Origin: Campylobacterales bacterium
GTDB lineage: Bacteria; Campylobacterota; Campylobacteria; Campylobacterales; Sulfurimonadaceae
DNA: 47,167 nucleotides
Direction of reading: 5' to 3'
Assembly: GCA_014859655.1 (NCBI GenBank)
Contig: JACUTT010000014.1
Span: 1-47,167 of the forward strand
Shown: positions 25,580-34,110 of the stretch, in pieces
How the letters are laid out: each line of letters starts with the position of its first letter
Position numbering within the stretch: the stretch's first letter is position 1
The notes under the pieces: model-generated
The model's input: only the letters and a program-made list of their open reading frames with translations
The model's database searches: none
What the model was told of the DNA's origin: nothing
Program-made: the position numbers and the translations under genes

Positions 25580-28465
25580 GGCCCGCCCGCCGACACTGTC
25601 GTTCGAAGACGTGCGCGTGTTATTCAGAGTCATCGCGGAGACACCGGCACCGGAAGAGGGCGTCCAATGGCCGCCCCGAAGGCAAGCCACTTGATCCACA
25701 AGATTTCGGTAAAGTCCGTCATTTCCGAACTCTGTCGTTCCCGTTGCGCTCACCCCCGTTGCTGTCGGTATGCCAAAGGCTGTGCGCTTGTATGCTACGC
25801 TTGCTCGGTCGGTGCTCATCGCGAATACTTGGTTGGTTCCGTTTCCAAAATAAGTTGTAGTCGCATCGAAAACAACGTCCGATATATCAATCACGTCGTA
25901 AAGATTTATATCGTAAGCTCCGCCCGCTCCTGCGGTTATGCTGTCATTTTTGATGGTTCTGATGTCTACGGACTCTTTTAAGACAAGGAAGCCATTTGCT
26001 GTATAGCGGATGAAGCCCGAAGCGACTTCCCACATGTTCCCGTTCAGGTCCGCTATCCCACAGGCTTGCCCGTTGTGTGTAGTCTTTGCGAAGTTGCTGG
26101 CCGAGCCCGTGAGCCCGCAGTTTAAGTATCCAGATGCCGTGTAAAGTACGCTTGAATCTTGGGCGTCGCTTAGAGCGTTGTTGTTGCAGCCCTTCGGAAG
26201 TTTCGGTAATACATCAATGAATGCGCAGGCCGTAGTAGAAATAGCAGCTTCGCCGTGCGCCTTGGCAATTCGTGCGAGCATGGAGTAATGAAACACGGGA
26301 GTCAAAAATGCTTCTGCCGACATCGTTTTTACCGCAGTGTAAAGTCCGCCGTAATTGTTTGCAGGAGTGCCAGCAAGCGCAGAGATGGGATTATGCCCGC
26401 TGTTCGTGCTCATCGGGTCTTTGAACGGCTGAGCGGAGGCTATCGTGCCGTTGCGAGTTATGCTGTATTTTGCTACAAATACACCCGGGATTTCAATGCC
26501 GCCGTTGATGAAACTGCGATCAAGCACAAACCCCGTTTCCGCTATGTCACTAAACTCAAAAGTGTTGCCAGTGATTTTAAAGTAGTGCTTAGGAATAAAA
26601 CAGAGGATAGCCCCGCTATACCCGTGCATGTAGTTCCCGTAGTTGTCATGTCCAAGCACATCATGACCGCTCAGAGGAATAGCTCCTATCTGCTCATACA
26701 TAGCCTTGGGAGCAGTAGCAATACCAAAGCCGATCTCGCCCGGCTGTCCGAGGGAGTAGATCAGAGGGTCGAGGCCGGTGCGGATGTCGACGTAGTTTTT
26801 TGAGGCCGCTTGTTGTGCTGCTGTCGGGTCGGGGATGATTGGGCTGCTAGTTAGCGTGAGCACACCGGCTTTTATTTCGTCTCCTGTTTTGTGAAGTACA
26901 GAAGTATCATCAGCTTTTAATGCAATCGCTTGGCCTTGTAAAGTAGAAACAGGCTTGTTTACATCCGAGGTATTATCTACGTTGCCAAGTCCAACTTGAG
27001 TTTTAGTTACACTATGCGGGTTTGCTATGTCGCTGGTGTGGGCTGTCAAGTCGGCCATATAGACATCGCTGTCCTGGCCATTATAGACATTGAAGTCACT
27101 TGTTGTGGTGTCTGTAAAAGTAATGCGGTAAGTGTCCGTTCCTCCGCTTTGTGCGGCAAAGCCGCTAATGTCGGTTGTGGACACAAAGGAGATGGAAGCA
27201 ATGCCATTCCCGGTTGCGCCGGTATCTCCGGTATCGCCTTTTCCAAAAGGTGAACCTATCGACCAGTCTGCCGATGTTGCACTGAGCTTGAAGTAGATCA
27301 GCGCTTCGTCAATGGCTAAAAATGAAAATCCTGATACCTGAAGATCGTACAGGCTTTTTTGAGCAGCGAGTCCAACGGCATTTACCGCAAAGGCATCACC
27401 CTTGTCCCCTTTTGCTCCCTGGGGAATACCAAAGGTAAACTTGCCATCTACCGGGTTATAGCTGACTGTGACCAGACTGCCGGGGATAAGTGTCTGTGCC
27501 TGGCCGGTTATGCTCTTGATCTCATTTGACTTTTCAAGGGCGAGCTGCGCGCTTGTAGCGGAGGCCGTAGCGCTCACTCCAGATGCAGTAGCTTTTTGTG
27601 TTGAGATAAGAGCTTGATCTGTTGCTATTTGAGCCTGGGCTGATGCAGCAAGAATACCGCTTATATCTGCGTAGATGGCATTAAGCTCGACAATTTTAAG
27701 GGCTATTGTATTGACATCAAGGATACTCGCGGCCAGGGTATTTACAGAGGCTATGCTTCCGGCAGTCGTTACGACCGAAGCAAGATCGGTATGCACGGCA
27801 ATGATCTTTGCGATCTCTACCTGCAGTGCGATAAGTTCATCGATACGCTGTGAAAGGGTTACAATACTGTCGATATCATTTCCGAGCTGGATAATATCAC
27901 CGATTCTATTGGCAAGTGTCTCGAGGCTTGACGTAGTCTTTGCCCAAAAATAGACTGGCTTTGTATCCACTACGGTTCCGCTATAGACATGTAGCTCGAT
28001 GCGCTCGATGTTGCTAGCTTTTCCGTCAGCATCGCGTACCCGGATCATAGTGGGCAAATCACCGAAGGCTTCGGCAACTACAATCTCAGTATCAACAACC
28101 TGCGCATAAAGCAGATGGCTTGTGATATAGTTCTTAATGTCTGCATGGGAGGTAAGTTCAAGAACTCCGCCTGCGCCATTGTCAAAAGGCATCTCAAGCT
28201 TTACTCCGCTCACCAGAACAATATCAGCCTGGCTATAAGCCGGGAGCTCGACAAGGCTCAAGTTGTTAAGCGCAAGATCGATATCAATCTTTCTATTTCC
28301 AAGGTAATTCCCCTTTTGGAAATCCTCGATGATTAATGTCAGGTTCACATTTGACAATGCTGCCAGTTTATCAACCACTTCCGGGCTGAACAAATCGCTT
28401 GTCGCCACTACGGCATCAAGATTCTTACTAATCTTATTAACGCTCTCTATAAAACTTTCTGCCAT
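25562..28465 (-). CDS. Tail fibre with DGR-variable C-type-lectin tip
   Basis: 967 residues, the receptor-binding fibre. The N-terminal part is helical and Ala/Ser-rich. Two collagen-like Gly-x-x tracts (GAKGDKGD near 350, GDTGDTGATG near 410) and a fibre repeat (GLGNVDNTSDVNKP near 488) follow. The C-terminal third has the formylglycine-enzyme type C-type-lectin pattern, with DLNGNMWEV near 805 and RGGHW near 930. The variable repeat encodes about residues 927-961, so only the exposed tip changes. It is followed by Avd, TR and RT. Confidence 0.88.
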   Translation of the reverse strand: MAESFIESVNKISKNLDAVVATSDLFSPEVVDKLAALSNVNLTLIIEDFQKGNYLGNRKIDIDLALNNLSLVELPAYSQADIVLVSGVKLEMPFDNGAGGVLELTSHADIKNYITSHLLYAQVVDTEIVVAEAFGDLPTMIRVRDADGKASNIERIELHVYSGTVVDTKPVYFWAKTTSSLETLANRIGDIIQLGNDIDSIVTLSQRIDELIALQVEIAKIIAVHTDLASVVTTAGSIASVNTLAASILDVNTIALKIVELNAIYADISGILAASAQAQIATDQALISTQKATASGVSATASATSAQLALEKSNEIKSITGQAQTLIPGSLVTVSYNPVDGKFTFGIPQGAKGDKGDAFAVNAVGLAAQKSLYDLQVSGFSFLAIDEALIYFKLSATSADWSIGSPFGKGDTGDTGATGNGIASISFVSTTDISGFAAQSGGTDTYRITFTDTTTSDFNVYNGQDSDVYMADLTAHTSDIANPHSVTKTQVGLGNVDNTSDVNKPVSTLQGQAIALKADDTSVLHKTGDEIKAGVLTLTSSPIIPDPTAAQQAASKNYVDIRTGLDPLIYSLGQPGEIGFGIATAPKAMYEQIGAIPLSGHDVLGHDNYGNYMHGYSGAILCFIPKHYFKITGNTFEFSDIAETGFVLDRSFINGGIEIPGVFVAKYSITRNGTIASAQPFKDPMSTNSGHNPISALAGTPANNYGGLYTAVKTMSAEAFLTPVFHYSMLARIAKAHGEAAISTTACAFIDVLPKLPKGCNNNALSDAQDSSVLYTASGYLNCGLTGSASNFAKTTHNGQACGIADLNGNMWEVASGFIRYTANGFLVLKESVDIRTIKNDSITAGAGGAYDINLYDVIDISDVVFDATTTYFGNGTNQVFAMSTDRASVAYKRTAFGIPTATGVSATGTTEFGNDGLYRNLVDQVACLRGGHWTPSSGAGVSAMTLNNTRTSSNDSVGGRASFLCV
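25582..25687 (-). repeat. DGR variable repeat (VR)
   Basis: 106 bp at the 3' end of the fibre gene, homologous to TR at 25006-25111. The ten differences give Ile to Leu, Asn to His, Asn to Pro, Asp to Gly, Asn to Thr, Asn to Ser (two bases), Asn to Asp and Asn to Ser. The unchanged scaffold (RGG-W, AGVSAM, LNNTRT, VGGR) keeps the fold. Beyond the GC-rich end one more A-to-C difference (25581) continues the pattern. Confidence 0.95.
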
Positions 28466-28466
28466 A

Positions 28467-28979
28467 TCAGACTCCTAGTGTTGCTAAATATTCGTCCATC
28501 ATCTGCATGATGTCGATTGTGGATGGTGTTGCGTGAACCGTGTCGGCGTAATACTCATAGAGTTCGACAAGATCTCTTTGAACGCTTGAAAAGCGCGGAT
28601 TTTCCCCCGTGAAATAAAGATCGAGCTGTTTTATAAACTCAGAATCTAATTGCTTTGTATTCTGATTGATGATGTCCGCGTAACAGGCCAGGCGGGTTAG
28701 CGACAAAAGCTCATGCGGTATATTTTCAAGGGATGGGGGAACGGTAAAGTTGAATTTTAACCCGGAGGGAAGGGTAAGTTGATAGCTCGATACGATGCCA
28801 ACAAGGTCGGTCTCTTTGAGCTCAACTTCAAATACATCGGCAGCCAAGACAAAGCTCTGATCAATAGTGTAGCCGCTGCGAGAGTAACATGGCGAGCCGA
28901 CGCTGTTGATAAGTTTCAGCGTTATGGTGTCACCCGCAACGAGCGAAAGCGAAGCGATGTTGAGTGTTACTTTTCTCAT
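28467..28979 (-). CDS. Putative tail or fibre-adjacent protein
   Basis: 170 residues. The first 90 residues are beta-rich (VTLNIASLSLVAGDTITLKL), the rest helical and acidic. No family recognised. It is the first gene after promoter C and ends 1 bp before the fibre start, so it is probably a fibre-base or baseplate-like protein. RBS AAAGGT upstream of the ATG. Confidence 0.55.
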   Translation of the reverse strand: MRKVTLNIASLSLVAGDTITLKLINSVGSPCYSRSGYTIDQSFVLAADVFEVELKETDLVGIVSSYQLTLPSGLKFNFTVPPSLENIPHELLSLTRLACYADIINQNTKQLDSEFIKQLDLYFTGENPRFSSVQRDLVELYEYYADTVHATPSTIDIMQMMDEYLATLGV

Positions 28980-29004
28980 AAGCTACCTTTTGATTATGAG
29001 AAAA

Positions 29005-29039
29005 ATATTAGCTTTATTTTTTTGCTTAAGTGGGCAGTC
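29005..29039 (-). promoter_or_regulatory. Phage promoter C (fibre, DGR and lysis genes)
   Basis: On the minus strand GACTGCCCACTTAAGC (29039-29024), 13 nt, then TAATAT (29010-29005). It differs from promoters A and B at two of 16 bases. It lies in the 72-bp gap between the terminase stop and the 170-aa gene, and would start transcription of fibre, DGR and lysis genes. Confidence 0.65.
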
Positions 29040-29051
29040 TATGTAGCGGGT

Positions 29052-30608
29052 TTACAATCTCCATGATGTTTTATTTCGGCCTTTGCGGACATCATCGCGG
29101 CCCATGCTGACGGTTTTATTTTTACTCGGGGCTTTAGCCGTGACAAAAGCGTTTACAACGACATTGGCAATCGTCTCCATACAGTCATCGGCTTTGGAAT
29201 CTTTTTCAGGGTGGAAGCCTCTATACTCTAGCTTGACCTGTTCCTGCCCTTCGCCGCCGACTACAAAACGTATTTGATGATTTTTTAGGCAGGTAACACT
29301 CTGGTCTATCTTCTGGTTTTTGGAGATCTTTGTTTTCGGGTTAAAGAGTGTGACCCGGTTGGTGATGATGGCGCGTCCGTCGAGTTTTAGCTGGTAGTTC
29401 ACTTTCTGGATCTCTTTTTTGAGATACTGATCGGTGATGATACCGCCGCCTGAGCTCTCCATGAACACCGGTACGCCAGGGTTGGTTATCATCACTTCAA
29501 TGATCTGGCGCACAAACTCTTCATTGCTCCACTTGCCGTACCAGGTACCATAGACGTTGAAGAGTTCTATCTTCTCATCGTTAAGCGCGACACCGACAAG
29601 GCTTATGGCCCGGTTATCCGAGGTCTCTTTGATGCTTTGCGCAGGGTCGATGCTGATGCACTTGTTATCCTCGCTAAGTTCCCAGGTGGCAACGCTCACA
29701 AAGTCCTCATCAAGGACATACCCTGTCTCTATCCTGCGCGGGTCCTGCATATACTGGCTATACCAGTCCTCTTTCATAACCTGCTTCTGGCGCTCAAGCT
29801 TCTGCGCATCTTCAAAATGCGGGTTAAGAGGCTCATGCGCAGCGCGGCTGTAGTGGTAGTCGAAGAAGTCATAGATATGCGGCTCTTCCTCGATGCCCGT
29901 AAGGTTGATGTGTGTCCAGATATCGGCCTCTTCTTTGAGCAGGTAGCCGACAAGATCATCTTCATGTAGGCGCTGCATAATAACGATGATCGCACTGTTA
30001 GGATCGTCTTTTCGCAGGCGCGAGGTGATCGAGCCTTTGTAAAAATTCGTCACCAGGTCACGGGTGGCCTTTGAGTTTTTTTCTATCGCTTTCATCGGGT
30101 CGTCAATGATGACGATATTGCCGTGAAATCCGGTAATACCTCCGCCCACCGTCGTGCTGAACATCCCGCCGTTGCTTTCAAGATACCACTCTTTATCGGC
30201 CGTTTTTTTTCCAAGTGAAGCATTGGGAAATACTTTTTTATAAGCTTCTGAGGTGATGAGTCCTTTGACCTCGCCGGGTGTTTTTGTGGCGAGATCGTCG
30301 CTATAGGAGGTGTAGATGACTCTCTTTTTTGGGGCATTGCCCAAGAACCAAGATACAAATAGCCGCACTGCGAACTCTGTCTTGCCATAGGCGGGCGGGA
30401 TATTTATGATAAGGCGTGTAACCTCTCCGCTGGCAACACGCTGAAGCGCATTGCATAGCAGCTGATGGTACCAGGCTTCAAGCAGCGGGGTCTCATACTC
30501 GGTCTCAAATATGTACCGGGAGTAATGAAGAAGATCCTTCCGGCACATCGCCAGGCGGATAGGCTCGGCCTTCTTCTTTGCAAGGGCTAACTCAAGTTCG
30601 TTTTTCAT
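29052..30608 (-). CDS. terL: Terminase large subunit
   Basis: 518 residues. The ATPase and nuclease that packages DNA through the portal. Walker A is PPAYGKT near 70, Walker B VIIDDP near 166. The RNase-H-like nuclease has SIDPAQ near 317, MESSGGG near 380 and a C-terminal acidic KADDC near 472. It is 3 bp after the SSB-like gene, so it would be transcribed from the early leftward promoter, while promoter C immediately downstream serves the later genes. Confidence 0.92.
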   Translation of the reverse strand: MKNELELALAKKKAEPIRLAMCRKDLLHYSRYIFETEYETPLLEAWYHQLLCNALQRVASGEVTRLIINIPPAYGKTEFAVRLFVSWFLGNAPKKRVIYTSYSDDLATKTPGEVKGLITSEAYKKVFPNASLGKKTADKEWYLESNGGMFSTTVGGGITGFHGNIVIIDDPMKAIEKNSKATRDLVTNFYKGSITSRLRKDDPNSAIIVIMQRLHEDDLVGYLLKEEADIWTHINLTGIEEEPHIYDFFDYHYSRAAHEPLNPHFEDAQKLERQKQVMKEDWYSQYMQDPRRIETGYVLDEDFVSVATWELSEDNKCISIDPAQSIKETSDNRAISLVGVALNDEKIELFNVYGTWYGKWSNEEFVRQIIEVMITNPGVPVFMESSGGGIITDQYLKKEIQKVNYQLKLDGRAIITNRVTLFNPKTKISKNQKIDQSVTCLKNHQIRFVVGGEGQEQVKLEYRGFHPEKDSKADDCMETIANVVVNAFVTAKAPSKNKTVSMGRDDVRKGRNKTSWRL

Positions 30609-30611
30609 CTA

Positions 30612-31127
30612 CTAAAATGGATTTTCATCATCATCAGCTACGTTGTTATCTGAGGGCGGGTAGTCATAGCTTGGCTCTGACGGGCGGCTCTCGCTGCTGT
30701 TGTCGTTCATCTTTCGGTATGGCTGGCATACGACATTATAGAGGTGGTCTTTGTCGATCTTCTTCTCCTGATCTACGCTAAACAGGGTGAAGTAAATATT
30801 CTCTTTTGACAAGAACGGGTCAAAGAGTGTGGCGCGCTTGTAGGCCAGGCCGTTATCGCTCACGGCGTTGCGCACATTTCCTACGATCTCAGAAGGAATG
30901 GACTCGCCACGGTTGCTCATGTTGTACCAGATATGATAATCCGGATGATCCTCTTTGCCCTGGACGATGTTTGAATTTACCACACCGTCAGGGTATTTGA
31001 GCTTATTTACCGCTATAGTAAACTTCTTTCTAAAGCTCAATGTACGGATATCCATAGTGATCATTGATGTTTTCACACCGGCCTTGTTTACATAACTGTC
31101 TTGATAGACTCTGCCTATATTTGCCAT
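30612..31127 (-). CDS. SSB-like protein with acidic C-terminal tip
   Basis: 171 residues. The N-terminus (MANIGRVYQDSYVNKAG) and the beta-rich body with DYHIWYN resemble DUF736-type proteins, small OB-like proteins of phages and plasmids. The last 40 residues are disordered and end DDDENPF, close to the DDDIPF tip by which bacterial SSB recruits partners. It sits between the DnaB-like helicase and terminase genes. The single-strand binding role is inferred from the tip, composition and context. Confidence 0.55.
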   Translation of the reverse strand: MANIGRVYQDSYVNKAGVKTSMITMDIRTLSFRKKFTIAVNKLKYPDGVVNSNIVQGKEDHPDYHIWYNMSNRGESIPSEIVGNVRNAVSDNGLAYKRATLFDPFLSKENIYFTLFSVDQEKKIDKDHLYNVVCQPYRKMNDNSSESRPSEPSYDYPPSDNNVADDDENPF

Positions 31128-31193
31128 TTAACTCTCCTTTTTTTGTCTTGATTTTCGTTTTTCTCTTAGCTTCTTCTTCTCTTTGGTGGTCAC
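31128..31193 (-). CDS. Micro-ORF, 21-residue basic peptide
   Basis: GTG start at 31193 with AAGGAG 6 nt upstream. It encodes MTTKEKKKLREKRKSRQKK plus two residues and stops one base before the ATG of the SSB-like gene. It fills the gap between the helicase and SSB-like genes with the same tight spacing as its neighbours. It may be a real peptide or a coupling device for the next gene. Confidence 0.4.
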   Translation of the reverse strand: MTTKEKKKLREKRKSRQKKES

Positions 31194-31209
31194 ACTTGAC
31201 TCCTTGTTT

Positions 31210-32556
31210 TTAAAATAGAGGTTTATCAGGGTCGCTGATAAACTCGTCCATGGGTTCGGTGATGGTCTCATATGAGATCTCTATCACCTTCGGAGCAGGT
31301 TTTCTAAAACTGTCCAGGGCCTTTGCAGGTTTTCCGTGCTCATCGATATCGACACGGTAGAAGTCGCTCGTCTCCGGAACAAACATCAGGTGCTGCTTGG
31401 GGTGTTTGTGCGTGTCCTTGTTCTTGTTCCACAAGATGGTGCGCATCTCGTTGTCCGGCTCTTTGTCGTTGGTCTTGACAACGTGAAACCACACATAAGC
31501 TTCATGGTCTGCGTTCATGCTTCCCTTGACTGAAATGATGCTGGATTTAAGATCTTCTTTTGAACTCTGTACGATAACAATGATCGGTACCTTAAGCTCT
31601 TTGGAGAGCTTGCCCAGGCGCGAGAACATTTCAGATATTCGGCGCTCGTCCGTTTTTAGATCGGGGTCTGCGTTGGTCATCCTCATCATACTATCCAGGG
31701 CTACAAGCTTGATGCCATAGAGTTTATGCTGCAGGCGTATCTCTGCGATAATGCCACTGACATCATAAATATCATCAAAGGTAAAGATATTTTCTATGTT
31801 CCCCTCAAAGGTATGCTCCTCTTGCTGCTGCTCTATGTTTTCGTCATAGAGGTCCTGTCCGAACTCCATGCTCCCGAACATAACCGGCAAGGTCATAGAT
31901 ATGTTTTCTATGATCCGCGTCAGGATAAAGGTCTTACCGCTCTGTTTTTTGCCGCTGATAAAGAAAAGTCCCTCGTTGCGGATGCCCGTTCCTCCATGTT
32001 TGTCTGTAAGTACTGTGTCGATAAAGGGGATGCCGGTCTTGATGCGCTCTGCGGGCGGGCGTGACTTTCTAAGCTTTCGCACTTCGCTTAAGCGGCGGGT
32101 AGATGAGCCCTTGTTCATACTGGCGAAGTTGTCGATCGAGTTCTGCACCATTTGAGTCACTGCATCGCTTTCGATATTTTCGTCCTGGAGCATCTTTGTG
32201 ATCTCGCCAGTAAGACGCAGCAGCATCCGTTTTTGAAAATCCTCTTTTAAAAAGTAGATATGCTCCATAAGGATGTTCTGAGGGACCTGCTTTTGAGATA
32301 GTATCTCTAAAAATAGGGCTTCGGGGTGTGCTATACCAGCCTTCTTCATGTAAGACATAATCGTGCTGTCATCAAAAGAGATACTGCCCTCATAGCAGAT
32401 TTTCATCACTTCGAACATAGATCCCTGGGCCTCATCCTCAAACCACTCTTTGCCTATTCCGCTGGCCATAACGACATCAAGGTCTATGCTGCCAAAGTCA
32501 TTGGCACCAAGGATAGAGGCTAAAATAAGGAATCGTGTGTTGTCTAGATCATTCAT
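31210..32556 (-). CDS. DnaB-like replicative helicase
   Basis: 448 residues. An N-terminal helical domain precedes the RecA-like domain beginning near 170 (IKTGIPFIDTVL). Walker A is GKKQSGKT near 200, then a DnaB-type IKLVALDSMMRM Walker B region and the VIVIVQSSKED segment. It unwinds DNA at the phage fork. The partner primase is encoded far away in the rightward block (43229-44848). Confidence 0.85.
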   Translation of the reverse strand: MNDLDNTRFLILASILGANDFGSIDLDVVMASGIGKEWFEDEAQGSMFEVMKICYEGSISFDDSTIMSYMKKAGIAHPEALFLEILSQKQVPQNILMEHIYFLKEDFQKRMLLRLTGEITKMLQDENIESDAVTQMVQNSIDNFASMNKGSSTRRLSEVRKLRKSRPPAERIKTGIPFIDTVLTDKHGGTGIRNEGLFFISGKKQSGKTFILTRIIENISMTLPVMFGSMEFGQDLYDENIEQQQEEHTFEGNIENIFTFDDIYDVSGIIAEIRLQHKLYGIKLVALDSMMRMTNADPDLKTDERRISEMFSRLGKLSKELKVPIIVIVQSSKEDLKSSIISVKGSMNADHEAYVWFHVVKTNDKEPDNEMRTILWNKNKDTHKHPKQHLMFVPETSDFYRVDIDEHGKPAKALDSFRKPAPKVIEISYETITEPMDEFISDPDKPLF

Positions 32557-32558
32557 AA

Positions 32559-32744
32559 TTATTCCTGTGTTTCAAAGCTGTGTTTTTCTAACCAGGCGTA
32601 GATCTTCTCTCTGCTGTAGAAGATAAAGCCGCCGATCTTTGTGTAGGGGATGCTCTTTTCGGAGCGGTACTTCGCCTGGGTGCTTTTGGCTATGCCAAAC
32701 TCTCTGTAGAGAGCGTCGCTGTTTATCCATTTCTCATTGCTCAT
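32559..32744 (-). CDS. Small HTH DNA-binding protein
   Basis: 61 residues of MerR/excisionase-type winged HTH: INSDALYREFGIAKSTQAKY is the helix-turn-helix and GGFIFYSREKIYAWLEKH the wing and following helix. This fold serves as excisionase or as a loader/regulator. It lies between the 147-aa gene and the helicase. Confidence 0.75.
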   Translation of the reverse strand: MSNEKWINSDALYREFGIAKSTQAKYRSEKSIPYTKIGGFIFYSREKIYAWLEKHSFETQE

Positions 32745-33187
32745 TAGTAAAATCCTATTTTCAAGTCGCCAAGCAGACGGCAGTGAACGAGGTTCTGTGT
32801 ATCTTGGAAGCTGGCCAGGAATGGCTGGAAGTTTTGGAAGAGGTATTTGAACTCCTCATCTAGCTTTATGAAGTTGATGTTTGAGATCATCGTGTACTCA
32901 AAGAGCGATGTGCCCGTCTTTTTCATAAAGTTTATCCGCTCTTTGATGAGGCTTTTGTGTACAGAAAGGCTGTCCACAAGCTCACCAAGAGGGATGTAGT
33001 CATCGAGCTGTGTCACCTTTTCACGGGCTATCTCACACAGTACATCGCGGTAGATGTAGGAGGTGTGGCGGATAACGACGATCTTCTCGGGGAACATCTG
33101 CTTAAGCTCCGAAGAACTGTAAAGAGCACCCTCGATCTCATCAACCTCTTTTAAAAGTGCAAGATCATTAAGGATGCGGATCATCAC
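32744..33187 (-). CDS. Early-operon protein of unknown function
   Basis: 147 residues, helical with a predicted winged-helix-like stretch near 70-100 (YIPLGELVDSLSVHKSLIKE). No catalytic motif. The stop overlaps the next ATG by 1 nt and the start overlaps the upstream stop by 4 nt. Its position between the initiator-like protein and the helicase suggests a replication role such as helicase loading; not testable here. Confidence 0.55.
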   Translation of the reverse strand: MMIRILNDLALLKEVDEIEGALYSSSELKQMFPEKIVVIRHTSYIYRDVLCEIAREKVTQLDDYIPLGELVDSLSVHKSLIKERINFMKKTGTSLFEYTMISNINFIKLDEEFKYLFQNFQPFLASFQDTQNLVHCRLLGDLKIGFY

Positions 33188-33816
33188 AGCGCACCGAAGT
33201 AGCTACTGGAGTTGCTGCTTCCTTTTTGTGAGGATGATTTTGAAAACTTATTGGCGTTTGAACACCAGGTCTTAAACGCTGCGGCCCAGTCCTTGTGCGC
33301 CTTGCCAACTGAGCGCTTTTGGTTGATGAAGTCATCATACTCACTCGCTTTAAATCCGTTGGCCTTTGCATAATCTGCGCATCCATCTTTTAGGTATCCA
33401 ACGTACTGAGGAGTAAGATCATCAAACTCCAGTTCTCTTTTGAGCCGGAACGAGAACTTCTTGGGTTCTGCGACATTTGCTTTTTCGCTCGCCGGGGCTG
33501 AAACTGTATCCCCGATCCACTCACGGCCCTTATCCGTTAAACGGTAGGCCGGGGAGGTGGACTTATTGACCGACTCGATGATCTCCTTGTCCTCAAGCTC
33601 CTTGATGATCTTTGAGGCGACATTCAAGCCCTTGCCAACAATGGGTATCTCTGCAAGGAGTTTTGAGCGGTAGAGGACGTAGTAAGTTTTATTATCTACG
33701 ATCACGGCGTCGGCCCAGGATGCAAGATCTACAAACTTGCACATTCCAAAACAGGCCCTCATAGAGAGACCCCATTCCATAGCTTTCTTTTGATTGGTGA
33801 GTAAATTGAACGTCAT
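33184..33816 (-). CDS. Winged-helix replication initiator-like protein
   Basis: 210 residues. The first 110 residues form a winged-helix unit (GKGLNVASKIIKELEDKEII then YRLTDKGREW), like initiator or DnaD-type N-terminal domains. A short linker leads to a C-terminal domain ending in a Ser-rich tail (SKSSSQKGSSNSSSYF). Gene order with HTH proteins and a DnaB-like helicase downstream supports an initiator or loader role. It overlaps both neighbours by 4 nt. Confidence 0.5.
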   Translation of the reverse strand: MTFNLLTNQKKAMEWGLSMRACFGMCKFVDLASWADAVIVDNKTYYVLYRSKLLAEIPIVGKGLNVASKIIKELEDKEIIESVNKSTSPAYRLTDKGREWIGDTVSAPASEKANVAEPKKFSFRLKRELEFDDLTPQYVGYLKDGCADYAKANGFKASEYDDFINQKRSVGKAHKDWAAAFKTWCSNANKFSKSSSQKGSSNSSSYFGAL

Positions 33817-33995
33817 GAAAGTGGTGTTACTTCGACTGAGTTCAAATAATTCTTAATTTGGTCCTCTGAAACGCGGACCTTTCCATTTACTTTGAAATGT
33901 TCAAGCTTCTTGCTCGCAATCAAGCTATTTACAGTGTTTACCGATACCTTGAGTAAAGACTCAACCTCTTTTTTTGTAAAAATATTTGCGCACAT
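33813..33995 (-). CDS. HTH protein, first gene of leftward operon
   Basis: 60 residues from the ATG at 33995 (the open frame extends to 34073 but into the promoter region). ANIFTKKEVESLLKVSVNTV is an excisionase/AlpA-type helix-turn-helix, followed by the wing KVNGKVRVSEDQIKNYL. It is divergent from the S24 repressor across a 115-bp control region, the place of Cro- or AlpA-like early regulators. Confidence 0.7.
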   Translation of the reverse strand: MCANIFTKKEVESLLKVSVNTVNSLIASKKLEHFKVNGKVRVSEDQIKNYLNSVEVTPLS

Positions 33996-34110
33996 AGCCC
34001 TAAATCTCCGTAAATAGTGTATAATAGAAGTGTAAATATCCATTAATATCCCGTATCTTATACTTAAAGACATTAATTAAGTATTAAATTTATATAAAAA
34101 AGGATAAGTT
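33996..34110. promoter_or_regulatory. Divergent early control region with dyad
   Basis: AT-rich gap between the leftward HTH gene and the rightward repressor gene. TACTTAA (34061-34067) and TTAAGTA (34077-34083) form a perfect 7-bp inverted repeat with a 9-bp spacer, a likely operator for the S24 repressor. The repressor ribosome binding site AAGGA lies at 34100-34104. This is the expected place of the lysis-lysogeny switch. Confidence 0.5.
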
